This document shows positions 53,981-62,925 of a stretch of DNA of 64,000 nt, in pieces; the stretch's first letter is position 1; each line of letters opens with the position of its first letter. The stretch covers positions 29,051-93,050 of the forward strand of contig CAZMEX010000006.1 in assembly GCA_964565415.1 (NCBI GenBank), read 5' to 3'. Below the pieces are notes generated by a model. It was given only the letters and a program-made list of their open reading frames with translations. It was not told the origin of the DNA and searched no databases. The translations under genes were made by a program, and so were the position numbers. This stretch comes from JAIOSM01 sp964565415 (GTDB lineage Bacteria; Desulfobacterota; Desulfobacteria; Desulfobacterales; Desulfobacteraceae).

Positions 53981-54201
53981 GATTATACTCCTTTATAATG
54001 ATTTTGACCCTAAAAATAGAGTCCCTAGTTAATGATAATCCACTATTTAATTAATAAAATAACATCTAAGCAAATATAACAACATACTAATTCTGATACT
54101 ATATTGATTCATCCCGTATTGAAACTATATAAAAATAATTAAAAAATCAACTATTTTAATAGGGACAATTCATATTTATTAAATAAATCCAATTCACTCA
54201 A

Positions 54202-54218
54202 TAGTCACATTGTGACTA
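54202..54218. promoter_or_regulatory. Seventeen-base palindrome upstream of the CODH/ACS operon
   Basis: TAGTCACATTGTGACTA has two perfect eight-base arms around one central T. It is 72 bases upstream of the operon's -35 element and 221 bases from fhs. The symmetric binding of an activator or repressor dimer is likely, but the order TCACA then TGTGA is the reverse of a CRP, FNR or Rex site. Confidence 0.55.
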
Positions 54219-54289
54219 AACAGCCAAATCCGTTGTTATTCCTGCCAATTAATACTTTTTTATCATAAAGTATTAAATGTTCATATCTA

Positions 54290-54318
54290 TTGACAAATGG
54301 GTTGTCAAATTGTAATTT
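54290..54318 (+). promoter_or_regulatory. Promoter of the CODH/ACS operon with inverted repeat over the -35
   Basis: TTGACA (54290-54295), a 17-base spacer and TAATTT (54313-54318). TTGACAA (54290-54296) and TTGTCAA (54302-54308) form a perfect seven-base inverted repeat with a five-base centre, overlapping the -35 and half the spacer. The pilD promoter has a very similar arrangement (GACAAATGG then GTC). Confidence 0.55.
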
Positions 54319-54520
54319 TCTTAAGTTGGTTTATTAATATGAATTGTAAAAATTGTATAGCTATGGAAAAAGAAAATAAAACTGATAGCCTTTTTTATTT
54401 AAAACAGATCTCTGATTATACATTTTATTTTTTACATTCCCAAATTAATCTACAAGATTCCAACCAGTTAAAACACCCGCAACTCAACATAAATTTATAT
54501 TATTGTAAAAGGAGGTAAAA

Positions 54521-56086
54521 GTGGGATTTGAAATCAATAAAGAATCATATGCTGGCAGCATTAAAAGCATCACTGTAGGAAAAGGTGATAATACCCTTAC
54601 TGTCGGTGGTCAAACATGTTACCCGTTTTATCAGTTTGAAGGTGAAATGCCAAATAAACCCATTGTTGCGATGGAGATTTGGGACATGGAACCTGAAGAC
54701 TGGCCGGCAGCAGCTATAGCACCTTTTAAGGATGTTATATCTGACCCTGCAGCATGGGCAAAAAAATGTGTTGATGAGTATGATGCCCAGGCCATTGTTC
54801 TTCAACTTAAGAGCACTGACCCCAATGACAAAGACACAAGCGCTGACAATGCAGTTGCCACTGTCAAAAAAGTTTTAAAGGAGATTAATGTTCCCTTGTT
54901 TATATGGGGAATCGCAAATCCAAAAAAAGATGAAGAAGTCCTTAAAAAAATTGCCGAGGAGTGCCAGGGTGAAAACCTGATCCTGGGTCCTGTGGAGGAA
55001 AAAAATTACAAAGGAATTGGTGCTGCTGCCATGGGCTACAAGCACTCTGTAATTTCATCTTCTCCCATTGATGTTAACCTTGCAAAACAGGTAAACATTC
55101 TTCTTGAAAATCTTGGAATGGATCTTAGCAATGTAATTACTGACCCCACAACAGGTGGTCTTGGTTATGGACTTGAATATTCATATTCAGTTATGGAACG
55201 TCTTAACATGGCAGCCCTGACCCAGGGTGATGACAAACTTCAAAACCCGATGATCAACAATCTGGGCAATGAAGTATGGAAATGCAAAGAAGCAAAGCAG
55301 ACTGTTGAGGATGCACCTCTACTTGGTGATCCTGAAAAACGTGCAATAATGATGGAGGCCGTTGGTTCAGTATCATATCTTCTTTCAGGTTCAAGCATTT
55401 TGATCATGCGCCACCCGGAAGCAATCAAACTTACAAAGGCATATATTGAACTGCTTTACAGTGGTGGCTCAGCAAGCGATATTGGTCCCATTGAAAAACG
55501 CCTTGATGATGTTGATATCGACTTTGCCAAGTTGGCTCCAAAAGTTGACCTTACCATTGAAGAAGAGAAAAAAGCAGCTCCTGCTAAAAAGGCAGCTCCT
55601 GCCAAAAAAGCAAAACCAGCTCCTGCTGCAAAACCTGCACCTGCCAAAGCAGCTCCCAAGGCAGAAGCAACCCCTGCTGCTGCACCTGCAAAACCTGCTG
55701 CACCAAAAGCTGATCCCGAAGCAGAAGCAAAGGCAAAAGCTGAAGCAGATGCAAAAGCTAAACTTGATGCAGAAGCTAAGGCAAAAGCTGATATTGAAGC
55801 TAAAGCAAAAGCTGAAGCAGATGCAAAAGCTAAGGAAGAAGCAGATGCCAAGGCTAAGGTAGAAGCAGAGAAAAAAGCTATTTCAGATGCTGCTGCAAAA
55901 CGTGATGCTGAGGCTGAAGCTCTTAAAGAAAAAAGAGCTGCTGAAAAAGCAAAACATGCTTCAAAAACAAAAGCCAAACCAAAAGGTAAAAAAGCTAAAA
56001 TTAAAGTGACAGCAGCTAAAGTTCAGAAAACTGATCTTGAAAAGATTATTGAAATTCTGGATATTGCTCACAAACGAAACAAGTAA
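54521..56086 (+). CDS. acsD: Corrinoid iron-sulfur protein small subunit (AcsD/CdhD) with long Lys/Ala tail
   Basis: A 521-residue protein starting at GTG with AGGAGG (54510-54515) before it. Residues 1 to about 345 form the TIM-barrel small subunit of the corrinoid protein, with LILGPVEEKNYKGIG, SSPIDVNLAKQ, DPTTGGLGYGLEYS and IMRHPEA. It normally ends near 310-330. The last 175 residues are an added tail: Pro/Ala/Lys-rich (350-397), a long charged Ala/Lys/Glu/Asp helix (398-482), a basic segment (483-500) and a final amphipathic helix with TDLEKIIEILDIA. The codons of the helix are internally repeated (72-base period). The subunit shuttles methyl groups between AcsE and AcsB with AcsC. Confidence 0.9.
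   Translation: MGFEINKESYAGSIKSITVGKGDNTLTVGGQTCYPFYQFEGEMPNKPIVAMEIWDMEPEDWPAAAIAPFKDVISDPAAWAKKCVDEYDAQAIVLQLKSTDPNDKDTSADNAVATVKKVLKEINVPLFIWGIANPKKDEEVLKKIAEECQGENLILGPVEEKNYKGIGAAAMGYKHSVISSSPIDVNLAKQVNILLENLGMDLSNVITDPTTGGLGYGLEYSYSVMERLNMAALTQGDDKLQNPMINNLGNEVWKCKEAKQTVEDAPLLGDPEKRAIMMEAVGSVSYLLSGSSILIMRHPEAIKLTKAYIELLYSGGSASDIGPIEKRLDDVDIDFAKLAPKVDLTIEEEKKAAPAKKAAPAKKAKPAPAAKPAPAKAAPKAEATPAAAPAKPAAPKADPEAEAKAKAEADAKAKLDAEAKAKADIEAKAKAEADAKAKEEADAKAKVEAEKKAISDAAAKRDAEAEALKEKRAAEKAKHASKTKAKPKGKKAKIKVTAAKVQKTDLEKIIEILDIAHKRNK
55733..55833 (+). repeat. Internal 29-base repeat within the acsD tail
   Basis: The same 29 bases occur at 55733-55761 and 55805-55833, a period of 72 bases or 24 codons, inside the coding region of the helix. 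It points to growth of the tail by duplication. Confidence 0.85.
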
Positions 56087-56093
56087 TATTAAA

Positions 56094-56123
56094 GGTTGAG
56101 AATGCTTGTTTTACTTCTCAACC
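56094..56123 (+). other. Intercistronic hairpin between acsD and cooS
   Basis: GGTTGAGAA (56094-56102) and TTCTCAACC (56115-56123) form a perfect nine-base stem with a twelve-base loop just after the acsD stop. There is no T tract, so it would act on message stability or processing. Confidence 0.6.
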
Positions 56124-56153
56124 ATCATATAAAACTAAGAGGAGGAACCTCTA

Positions 56154-58178
56154 ATGGCAGAAGAGAAAAAGAAAAAAGTTAAACAACCGAAACTTGCTGA
56201 TCCTAAGGCAGCAGCATATGGAAATTCAGCTCAGGAGATGATTGCACATGCCCAGAAGCTAGGAATAGATACTATTTTTGACAGGGCAATGAATATGAAA
56301 CCCTGTGCAATAGGTATGCAGGGAATTTGTTGCAAGAATTGTTCAATGGGACCTTGCAGGCTTCCCCTGCCTAAAGACGGCATTGAAGGCGAAGATACAA
56401 GAAAAGGTCTTTGCGGAGCCACAGCTAATACAATAGCAGCCAGAAACTTTGCCAGAATGGTTGCAGCAGGCGCTGCTGCCCATTCAGATCATGGCAGATC
56501 AGTAGCTGAAGTATTTCTATCAGCTGCTAAAAAAGAGACTGATGATTATAAAATTAAAGACATCCCAAAACTTATTCAAGTTGCAAAACATCTTAATGTT
56601 GCGACTACTATTGAAAAAGGGGATGAGACTTTAGACAGAGATACTGATGAGATTGCCCTTGAAGTTGCTGAAGTTGCCATGAACGAATGGGGAAAAGCAG
56701 AAGGTGAAGTACTTTATCTTAAACGTGCACCCAAAGCCCTATATGAAAAATGGAAAAAATTAGGAGTTCTCCCAAGAAATATTGACAGAGAAATCGTTGA
56801 AATCATGCATAGAACCCACATGGGTGTTGATCAGGATTATAAAAATCTTATCAAACAATCCACAAGGTGTTCTCTTGCAGACGGCTGGGGCGGTTCCATG
56901 CTGGCAACTGACCTTCAGGATATACTGTTTGGTACTCCTTACCCTCTCCAGGGCGAAGCTGATCTTGGCATAATGAAAGAAGATCATGTTAACATTATTG
57001 TCCATGGTCATGAGCCTGTGCTTTCAGAAGTTATTGTTGCAGTGGCTCAAACCAAAGAGATGCTTGATTATGCAGCAAAAAAAGGCGCAAAAGGTATTCA
57101 GCTCGGCGGTATCTGCTGTACAGCAAATGAGATGCTCCAGAGACATGGTATCCCCACTGCAGGCAACTTTCTGCAACAGGAGCTTGCCATTATTACAGGT
57201 GCCTGTGATGCTATGGTTGTTGATATTCAATGTGTTATGCAAAACCTTGCCAACGTGGCAAAATGTTTCCATACCCATTTGATTACAACCCACCCCATTG
57301 CCAGAATGGAGCAGGAGAATGTTATCCACATTGAATTTGACGAGCACTATGCAATGGATGACGCAAAACGCATTGTTAAAATGGCAATTGATAATTTTGA
57401 AAACCGTGGTGCAGAAGTAATGATTCCCCAATACAAAACCACCCAGATTGCAGGTTTTGGTGTTGAGTCTATTCGATATCACCTAGGTGGAACTTTCAGA
57501 GGCACTTACTACACATTAAATGACAATATCATCAATGGTCGAATTCGTGGTGTTGCAGGTGTTGTTGGATGTAACAATGCCAGATCAAGATTGGATGAGA
57601 CCCACATTAAAGTTATAAAAGAACTTATTAAAAATGATGTTCTGGTTCTCACAACTGGATGTGATGCCATTACTTCTGCCATACATGGACTTCTTACCCC
57701 GGAAGCAGGTCAGGTACATGCTGGTCCAGGACTTGCTGAAGTATGTGAGACCGTTGGTATCCCACCGGTTCTCCACCTTGGTTCCTGTGTAGACAACTCC
57801 AGAATCCTTCTTGCTGCAACAGAGATGATTGCTGCCGGAGGCATGGGTAATGATCTGTGTGACATTCCCGCTGCAGGGAGCGCACCTGAATGGATGAGTG
57901 AAAAAGCCATCTCCATTGGCCACTACTTTGTCACATCAGGCGTATACACTGTATTTGGCGGATATTTGCCAACATCGGGAGCACCTGTTTTCCATGACTA
58001 CATTTCCAAGGAGCTTGAAGGCATTTATGGCGGCAAATGGGATGTTGAACCTGATCCAATCAAGCATGCATGGCTCATGATTGACCACATAGACAAAAAG
58101 AGAAAAGAGCTTGGTATTGATAAGGCAAGGGAAAGAGTATTGATGGATATGGCATCCCGTCAGGCACTTGACGCTTAG
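56154..58178 (+). CDS. cooS: Anaerobic carbon monoxide dehydrogenase catalytic subunit CooS/AcsA
   Basis: A 674-residue nickel-iron enzyme that interconverts CO and CO2. The B- and D-cluster cysteines lie in MQGICCKNCSMGPCRL, and the C-cluster region includes HGHEPVLSE, GGICCTANE and VGCNNARSRLDETH. A GGAGG site precedes the ATG. Its gene lies between acsD and acsB, and with AcsB it forms the CODH/ACS enzyme. Confidence 0.96.
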   Translation: MAEEKKKKVKQPKLADPKAAAYGNSAQEMIAHAQKLGIDTIFDRAMNMKPCAIGMQGICCKNCSMGPCRLPLPKDGIEGEDTRKGLCGATANTIAARNFARMVAAGAAAHSDHGRSVAEVFLSAAKKETDDYKIKDIPKLIQVAKHLNVATTIEKGDETLDRDTDEIALEVAEVAMNEWGKAEGEVLYLKRAPKALYEKWKKLGVLPRNIDREIVEIMHRTHMGVDQDYKNLIKQSTRCSLADGWGGSMLATDLQDILFGTPYPLQGEADLGIMKEDHVNIIVHGHEPVLSEVIVAVAQTKEMLDYAAKKGAKGIQLGGICCTANEMLQRHGIPTAGNFLQQELAIITGACDAMVVDIQCVMQNLANVAKCFHTHLITTHPIARMEQENVIHIEFDEHYAMDDAKRIVKMAIDNFENRGAEVMIPQYKTTQIAGFGVESIRYHLGGTFRGTYYTLNDNIINGRIRGVAGVVGCNNARSRLDETHIKVIKELIKNDVLVLTTGCDAITSAIHGLLTPEAGQVHAGPGLAEVCETVGIPPVLHLGSCVDNSRILLAATEMIAAGGMGNDLCDIPAAGSAPEWMSEKAISIGHYFVTSGVYTVFGGYLPTSGAPVFHDYISKELEGIYGGKWDVEPDPIKHAWLMIDHIDKKRKELGIDKARERVLMDMASRQALDA

Positions 58179-58231
58179 ATGAAGCTTTTAAATAAATTTA
58201 TAATAAATCCTCAAAGAAGGAGGAAAATAAT

Positions 58232-60445
58232 ATGTCAAAATTGATCGCATTTGCTGCCATTCAGGGTGGGTACAAAGTAGTTGCCGAAGCTGAAGGACAG
58301 CTGAATAAAGCACTTGAAACCTATGATGCAAGTACAAAAGTTGGATTCCCCAATACAGCATACTATCTGCCGGTAATCTATTCATTGACCGGGCTTAAAG
58401 TTGAAACTCTGGAAGACCTTAAAAAACCCATGGAGTTTGCAAAGGGACTTCTTCCACCCCATATCAAGCTTAAAAACTGGCTTCCTTACTTAGGGCCACT
58501 TCTTGACGCTGGTATGGCAGGTATCTTTTCCTATGAAATAATGGAAGCTTTAAGATACTTGAATGAACCTGATTTCTATCTTCCCCAGGAAGACCCTGAT
58601 ATTGAAAATGGTAAACTGTGGGTTGGTGCTGCTGATGATACTATTTTAAGAAAACGTGGTGTTGAATTTGTTGATGGTTCAGCTCCTGGATTTGCAGCCA
58701 TTGTTGGTGCAGCTCCAAACCCTGAAATAGCAAAAATGATTGTGGAAGATTACCAGAAAAAATCTTTGTATATTTTTTGTGCAGCTAACCACAACGGAAA
58801 TACTGTTATTGAACAATGCCTGGAAGCTGGTATGCAGGTAGGTTGGAACACTCGTATTGTTCCTTTTGGTCCGGACATCTCTTCAGCTGTATTTGCCCTT
58901 GGGTTTGCCAATAGAGCAGCCATGGCATTTGGCGGTGTTACACCAGGTGATTATAATAAAATGCTCATTTATAACAAAGACAGAATCTTTGCCTTTGTTA
59001 ATGCCTTGGGTGATGTTGGTACAGAATGGGGTGTTGCAGCAGCAGGATGTGTAAACTGGGGTTTCCCAACACTTGCAGATACTCCTATTCCTGAAATACT
59101 TCCAACTGGTATCTGTACATATGAACATGTTGTAGCCCCGGTTGCCCATGAAGATATTTGCCAGAAATCAGTTGAGGTTCGAGGTCTTAAAGTTGCAGTA
59201 TCAGAAATTAAGATTCCTTGTGCATTTGGTCCAGCTTTTGAGGGTGAAAGGGTCAGAGGAGCAGACCTTCACGCCCAGTGCGGTGGTGGAAAAACCCAAT
59301 GTACTGAGCTTGTTAAAATGGCTGAACTGGGTGATATTGAAGATGGTAAAGTTAATATTGTCGGACCAGACATTGATAAAGTCAAAGAAGGTGGAACATT
59401 CCCCCTTGGCATTTCTGTTAAAATTGCCGGGCGTGAATTTCAAGAAGATTTTGAACCAATCATGGAAAGACAAATCCATCACCTTATCAATTATATACAG
59501 GGAATCATGCATATTGGACAGAGAGATATATCCTGGGTACGTGTTGGAAAAGCTGCCATTGAAAAAGGCTTTACCCTTAAAGATATCGGTGTTGTCCTCC
59601 ATGCAAAATTTCATCAGGACTTTACAAAAATTGTTGATAAGGTTGAAATCACGCTTTATACGAAAAAAGCTGATGTTGATAAACTTACTAAAACTGCAAG
59701 GGCTGAATATCAAAAACGTGATGCCCGCGTGGATAACATGACAGATGAAGATGTTGAAACATACTATTCATGTACACTCTGCCAGTCTTTTGCGCCCAAC
59801 CATGTATGTACAGTAAGTCCTGAGAGAACCGGACTTTGCGGTGCATACAACTGGATGGATTGTAAAGCTTCCTATGAAATCAATGAGACTGGTCCAAATC
59901 AGCCCATTGAAAAGGGTGAGTGTATTGATGCAAAACTTGGACAATGGAAAGGTGTCAATGACTTTGTATTCAAAGCTTCCCGTGGAGGTGTAACCCATTA
60001 TAATTTTTATTCAATGGTTATAGATCCCATGACAACATGCGGCTGTTGCGAGTGTATTGCTGCCATGCTCCCTGCGTGTAACGGCGTTATGACTGTTGGT
60101 CGTGACTATGCAGGTGAAACACCATGTGGTATGAAGTTTACCACACTTGCCGGAGTTATGGGCGGTGGTGCTTCTTCTCCGGGCTTTGTTGGTCATTCAA
60201 AATTTAATATCACCCAGGGTAAATTCATTGTTGGTGATGGTGGTCTTCTAAGAATGGTCTGGATGCCTAAAGCTCTAAAAGAAGAGCTTAAAGATCGTAT
60301 TGTCCAGAGAGCTAAAGATATGGGTGTTGATAATTTTTATGATATGATTGCCGATGAAACTGTTGGAATTACTGAAGAAGAAATTCTTCCATTCTTACAG
60401 GAAAAAGGACATCCTGCTTTAACCATGGAGTCACTTGTTGGATAA
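58232..60445 (+). CDS. acsB: Acetyl-CoA synthase subunit AcsB
   Basis: A 737-residue protein, full bacterial type with the N-terminal domain that binds CODH. The A-cluster is recognisable: the iron-sulfur cysteines in CTLCQSF, CTVSPERTGLCG and MDCKA, and C-G-C of TTCGCCEC that holds the distal nickel. It joins a methyl group, CO and CoA. A hairpin follows its stop codon at 60462. Confidence 0.96.
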   Translation: MSKLIAFAAIQGGYKVVAEAEGQLNKALETYDASTKVGFPNTAYYLPVIYSLTGLKVETLEDLKKPMEFAKGLLPPHIKLKNWLPYLGPLLDAGMAGIFSYEIMEALRYLNEPDFYLPQEDPDIENGKLWVGAADDTILRKRGVEFVDGSAPGFAAIVGAAPNPEIAKMIVEDYQKKSLYIFCAANHNGNTVIEQCLEAGMQVGWNTRIVPFGPDISSAVFALGFANRAAMAFGGVTPGDYNKMLIYNKDRIFAFVNALGDVGTEWGVAAAGCVNWGFPTLADTPIPEILPTGICTYEHVVAPVAHEDICQKSVEVRGLKVAVSEIKIPCAFGPAFEGERVRGADLHAQCGGGKTQCTELVKMAELGDIEDGKVNIVGPDIDKVKEGGTFPLGISVKIAGREFQEDFEPIMERQIHHLINYIQGIMHIGQRDISWVRVGKAAIEKGFTLKDIGVVLHAKFHQDFTKIVDKVEITLYTKKADVDKLTKTARAEYQKRDARVDNMTDEDVETYYSCTLCQSFAPNHVCTVSPERTGLCGAYNWMDCKASYEINETGPNQPIEKGECIDAKLGQWKGVNDFVFKASRGGVTHYNFYSMVIDPMTTCGCCECIAAMLPACNGVMTVGRDYAGETPCGMKFTTLAGVMGGGASSPGFVGHSKFNITQGKFIVGDGGLLRMVWMPKALKEELKDRIVQRAKDMGVDNFYDMIADETVGITEEEILPFLQEKGHPALTMESLVG

Positions 60446-60461
60446 ATATTAATAAAAAAGA

Positions 60462-60505
60462 TTCCCAGGGCTGGGATCACCAGAAAAACTTCACAGCTCT
60501 GGGAA
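60462..60505 (+). other. Intercistronic hairpin between acsB and acsC
   Basis: TTCCCAGGGCTG (60462-60473) pairs with CAGCTCTGGGAA (60494-60505), twelve bases with one G-U pair and a 20-base loop, 16 bases after the acsB stop. The sequence after it is AT-rich but not a T run, so it could be a weak attenuator or processing site. Confidence 0.6.
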
Positions 60506-60557
60506 TTAAATTTAAAATCTAAGTTAAATTTAGTGAAATAATTTTAAGGAGATCAAA

Positions 60558-61898
60558 ATGGCTTTAACAGGTATTCAGATATTCAAGCTCCTTCCAAAAA
60601 CAAATTGTAAGGAGTGCGGTGTTCCAACATGCCTAGCCTTTGCTATGAATCTTGCATCTGGAAAGGCTGAGCTTGATGCCTGCCCCTATGTCTCTGACGA
60701 AGCAAAAGCAGAACTTGCCGAAGCATCTGCCCCTCCCATAAGACCGGTAAAACTTGGAAAGGGTGTTCGCCAGAGCGTAACAGGTGGTGAAACCGTACTG
60801 TTCAGACATGAAAAAACATTTTTCAATAAAACTATTATAGCAGCAACTGTATCCTCAGACACTGATGCCGGGGAACTTGAGAAAAAACTTCAAATTTATA
60901 ATGCCTTTCAATATGAAAGAGTTGGATTTAATTTACGCCCGGAACTTATCTGTTTGAAAGATGCTGGGAATGGCAAGGATGCCTTTGCAGCCCTGGCAAA
61001 AATAATTGCTGAAAAATCAGAATTCAACCTTGTTCTAATGACTGAAGATCTTGATGTCATGAAAGCAGGGATTGCAACTGCTGGTTTTAAAAGACCTCTG
61101 CTTTATTGTGCAACCAAGGACAATGCTGATGCATTGGGAGCTCTTGCCAAAGACAATGACCTTCCCCTGGCTGTAAAAGCTGATTCTGTGGAAGAGCTTA
61201 TGCCCCTTACAGATAAACTTACTGAGATGGGTGTTAAAGATCTTGTTATTGATTCCGGTGCAAGGGAAGTTAAACAGGCACTGGAAGATCAAATTGCAAT
61301 ACGACGGGCTGCATTAAAGGCCAGCAATCGTTCTCTAGGTTTTCCAACAATAACATTCCCATGTGAAATGGCTTCCAACCTAGATATGGAAACCATGATA
61401 GCGGGAATGTTTATAGCTAAATACGGCGGAATCGTTGTGTTGTCAGACTTTACCACCGAATCACTTTTTCCTCTTCTTTTAGAAAGACTCAATATCTTTA
61501 CTGATCCACAAAGACCAATGACTGTTACAGAAGGTATCTACGAGATAGGAAAACCAGATGCTAACTCTCCCATACTTGTTACTACCAACTTTGCACTTAC
61601 ATATTTTATTGTTTCAGGTGAAGTTGAGGCAAGCAAGGTGCCAACGTGGTTGTTAATTAAGGATTCAGAAGGATTGAGTGTTCTTACAGCATGGGCAGCA
61701 GGTAAATTTGCAGGAGATGATGTTGGAACATTCGTAAAGAAAAGTGGTATTTTAGACAAAACTAAAAACAGTGAGCTTATAATTCCAGGATATGCAGCAG
61801 CCATTGCAGGTGAAGTTGAAGAAGAACTTTCCGACTGGAAAATTACAGTAGGACCCAGAGAAGCTGCCCATATTCCGGCTTTTCTTAAAGCAATATAA
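60558..61898 (+). CDS. acsC: Corrinoid iron-sulfur protein large subunit AcsC/CdhE
   Basis: A 446-residue subunit. The N-terminal 4Fe-4S domain has KTNCKECGVPTCLAFAMN and DACP, and the C-terminal part is the barrel and corrinoid-binding domains. It carries the methyl-cobalamin that AcsE charges and AcsB uses. An AAGGAG site precedes the ATG. Confidence 0.94.
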   Translation: MALTGIQIFKLLPKTNCKECGVPTCLAFAMNLASGKAELDACPYVSDEAKAELAEASAPPIRPVKLGKGVRQSVTGGETVLFRHEKTFFNKTIIAATVSSDTDAGELEKKLQIYNAFQYERVGFNLRPELICLKDAGNGKDAFAALAKIIAEKSEFNLVLMTEDLDVMKAGIATAGFKRPLLYCATKDNADALGALAKDNDLPLAVKADSVEELMPLTDKLTEMGVKDLVIDSGAREVKQALEDQIAIRRAALKASNRSLGFPTITFPCEMASNLDMETMIAGMFIAKYGGIVVLSDFTTESLFPLLLERLNIFTDPQRPMTVTEGIYEIGKPDANSPILVTTNFALTYFIVSGEVEASKVPTWLLIKDSEGLSVLTAWAAGKFAGDDVGTFVKKSGILDKTKNSELIIPGYAAAIAGEVEEELSDWKITVGPREAAHIPAFLKAI

Positions 61899-61924
61899 CT
61901 ATTTTATAAAAGGACTTGACTAAA

Positions 61925-62830
61925 ATGATACTTTTTGGCGAAAGTTTAAATGTAATTGCAACACAAATTGGAAAACAATTCAAGGAGATTGATCCTTCCA
62001 AGCGTGATCCAAAGCCAATTCAAGAAGAGGTTGAACTCCAAAAAGCAAAGGGCATGGATTATATTGATATTAATCTTGGACCAGCAAAAAAATTCGGTAC
62101 AGAGCTAATGCCCTGGGTATGTAATATTGTTCAGGAAGCAGCCCCTGGAGTTCCTTTGTTGCTTGACACTTCAAATATTGAAGCTATCAGAGAAGGGTTA
62201 AAAGTACTTAAACCTGCTGATAAACCTCATATTGTTAACTCAATCATGGCAAGGGCTGAAAGATATGAGTCCATGGTACCACTTGCAGCAGAATTTGATG
62301 CTGACTTTGTAGCACTGATGTGGGGACCTGAAGGGCTGCCCAGGGATGAGAATGAAAGAGCTGCCCTTGCTGTAGAACTTCTATATTTTGCAAATGAGGC
62401 AGGCATTCCCAATGAGAAAATCTGGGTAGATGGTATTGTTACTCCTGTCAGTATCCAGCAACCACAATTAATCAGCCTGATGAATTTCCAGGGAATGATT
62501 GAAGATATTGCTCCTGGTGCCAAAAGTACCTGTGGTCTTTCAAACATTTCCAATGGACCTCCTGAACATCTGCGTGGTATTTTAAATCAAACCTATATGG
62601 TTATGCTTGAAAGATACGGCATGGTGTCTGTTATTGCTGACCCTTTAGATGAAAAACTGACTGCCATTGCAAAGGGTAAACATCCTGAAATAATTGATAT
62701 AATAAATAAAGTAATGGATGGTGACCAACCTGACATGGCAACCCTTGATGAAGGACTGGTAGATTACGTAAAAACCGTTAATATAATTTTAGGTAATTCA
62801 CTCTATTCTGATTCATGGCTTGAAGTATAA
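61925..62830 (+). CDS. acsE: Methyltetrahydrofolate:corrinoid methyltransferase AcsE
   Basis: The start is set at ATG 61925 (301 residues), ten bases after AGGA; a TTG three codons upstream lies only one base from it. The pterin-binding barrel has GESLNV, DINLGPAKKFG, PLLLDTSN and STCGLSNISNG. It moves the methyl group of methyl-THF to the corrinoid protein. A perfect terminator follows. Confidence 0.93.
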   Translation: MILFGESLNVIATQIGKQFKEIDPSKRDPKPIQEEVELQKAKGMDYIDINLGPAKKFGTELMPWVCNIVQEAAPGVPLLLDTSNIEAIREGLKVLKPADKPHIVNSIMARAERYESMVPLAAEFDADFVALMWGPEGLPRDENERAALAVELLYFANEAGIPNEKIWVDGIVTPVSIQQPQLISLMNFQGMIEDIAPGAKSTCGLSNISNGPPEHLRGILNQTYMVMLERYGMVSVIADPLDEKLTAIAKGKHPEIIDIINKVMDGDQPDMATLDEGLVDYVKTVNIILGNSLYSDSWLEV

Positions 62831-62859
62831 GGCATAAACAATTTCTATAAGATAAAATA

Positions 62860-62905
62860 AAAAGCCCCTTTTGCACCAATTGTTAAAAAAGGGGCTTTTA
62901 TTATT
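62860..62905 (+). terminator. Terminator of the acsD-acsE run
   Basis: Perfect 13-base arms (62860-62872 and 62887-62899) with a fourteen-base loop, GC-rich at their centres, followed by a T-rich tail. It separates acsE from the small gene and cooC. Confidence 0.9.
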
Positions 62906-62925
62906 TAATTTGTAAGGTTTTAAGT

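Larger units (their letters stand above)
53981..54520. promoter_or_regulatory. Divergent control region between fhs and the CODH/ACS operon
   Basis: 540 AT-rich bases with no convincing gene. It contains the palindrome at 54202-54218, the promoter with inverted repeat at 54290-54318, and about 195 bases of leader before the first plus-strand gene. No tRNA, riboswitch or cobalamin box was seen. Confidence 0.7.

Noticed and set aside
54202..54218. CRP, FNR or Rex binding site
   Set aside because: Those sites have TGTGA first and TCACA second with a six-base gap; here the order is reversed with one central base.
54297..54518. A 73-codon frame in the leader of the CODH/ACS operon
   Set aside because: Its ATG lies inside the promoter inverted repeat, it has no ribosome site, and its composition follows the AT-rich spacer. 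Treated as leader.
53981..54520. Cobalamin or THF riboswitch upstream of the CODH/ACS operon
   Set aside because: No B12-box-like element or conserved riboswitch core was found by eye.
55733..55833. Possible CRISPR-like or minisatellite repeat
   Set aside because: The repeat is in frame, codes for the helix of the acsD tail and has no regular spacers, so it is a coding repeat.
55456..55977. A 173-codon minus-strand frame rich in Ala, Ser and Phe
   Set aside because: It is an opposite-strand shadow of the Lys/Ala repeat codons of acsD, which are low in stop codons on the complement.
57024..57482. A 152-codon minus-strand frame
   Set aside because: It is a shadow of cooS with no ribosome site or motif.
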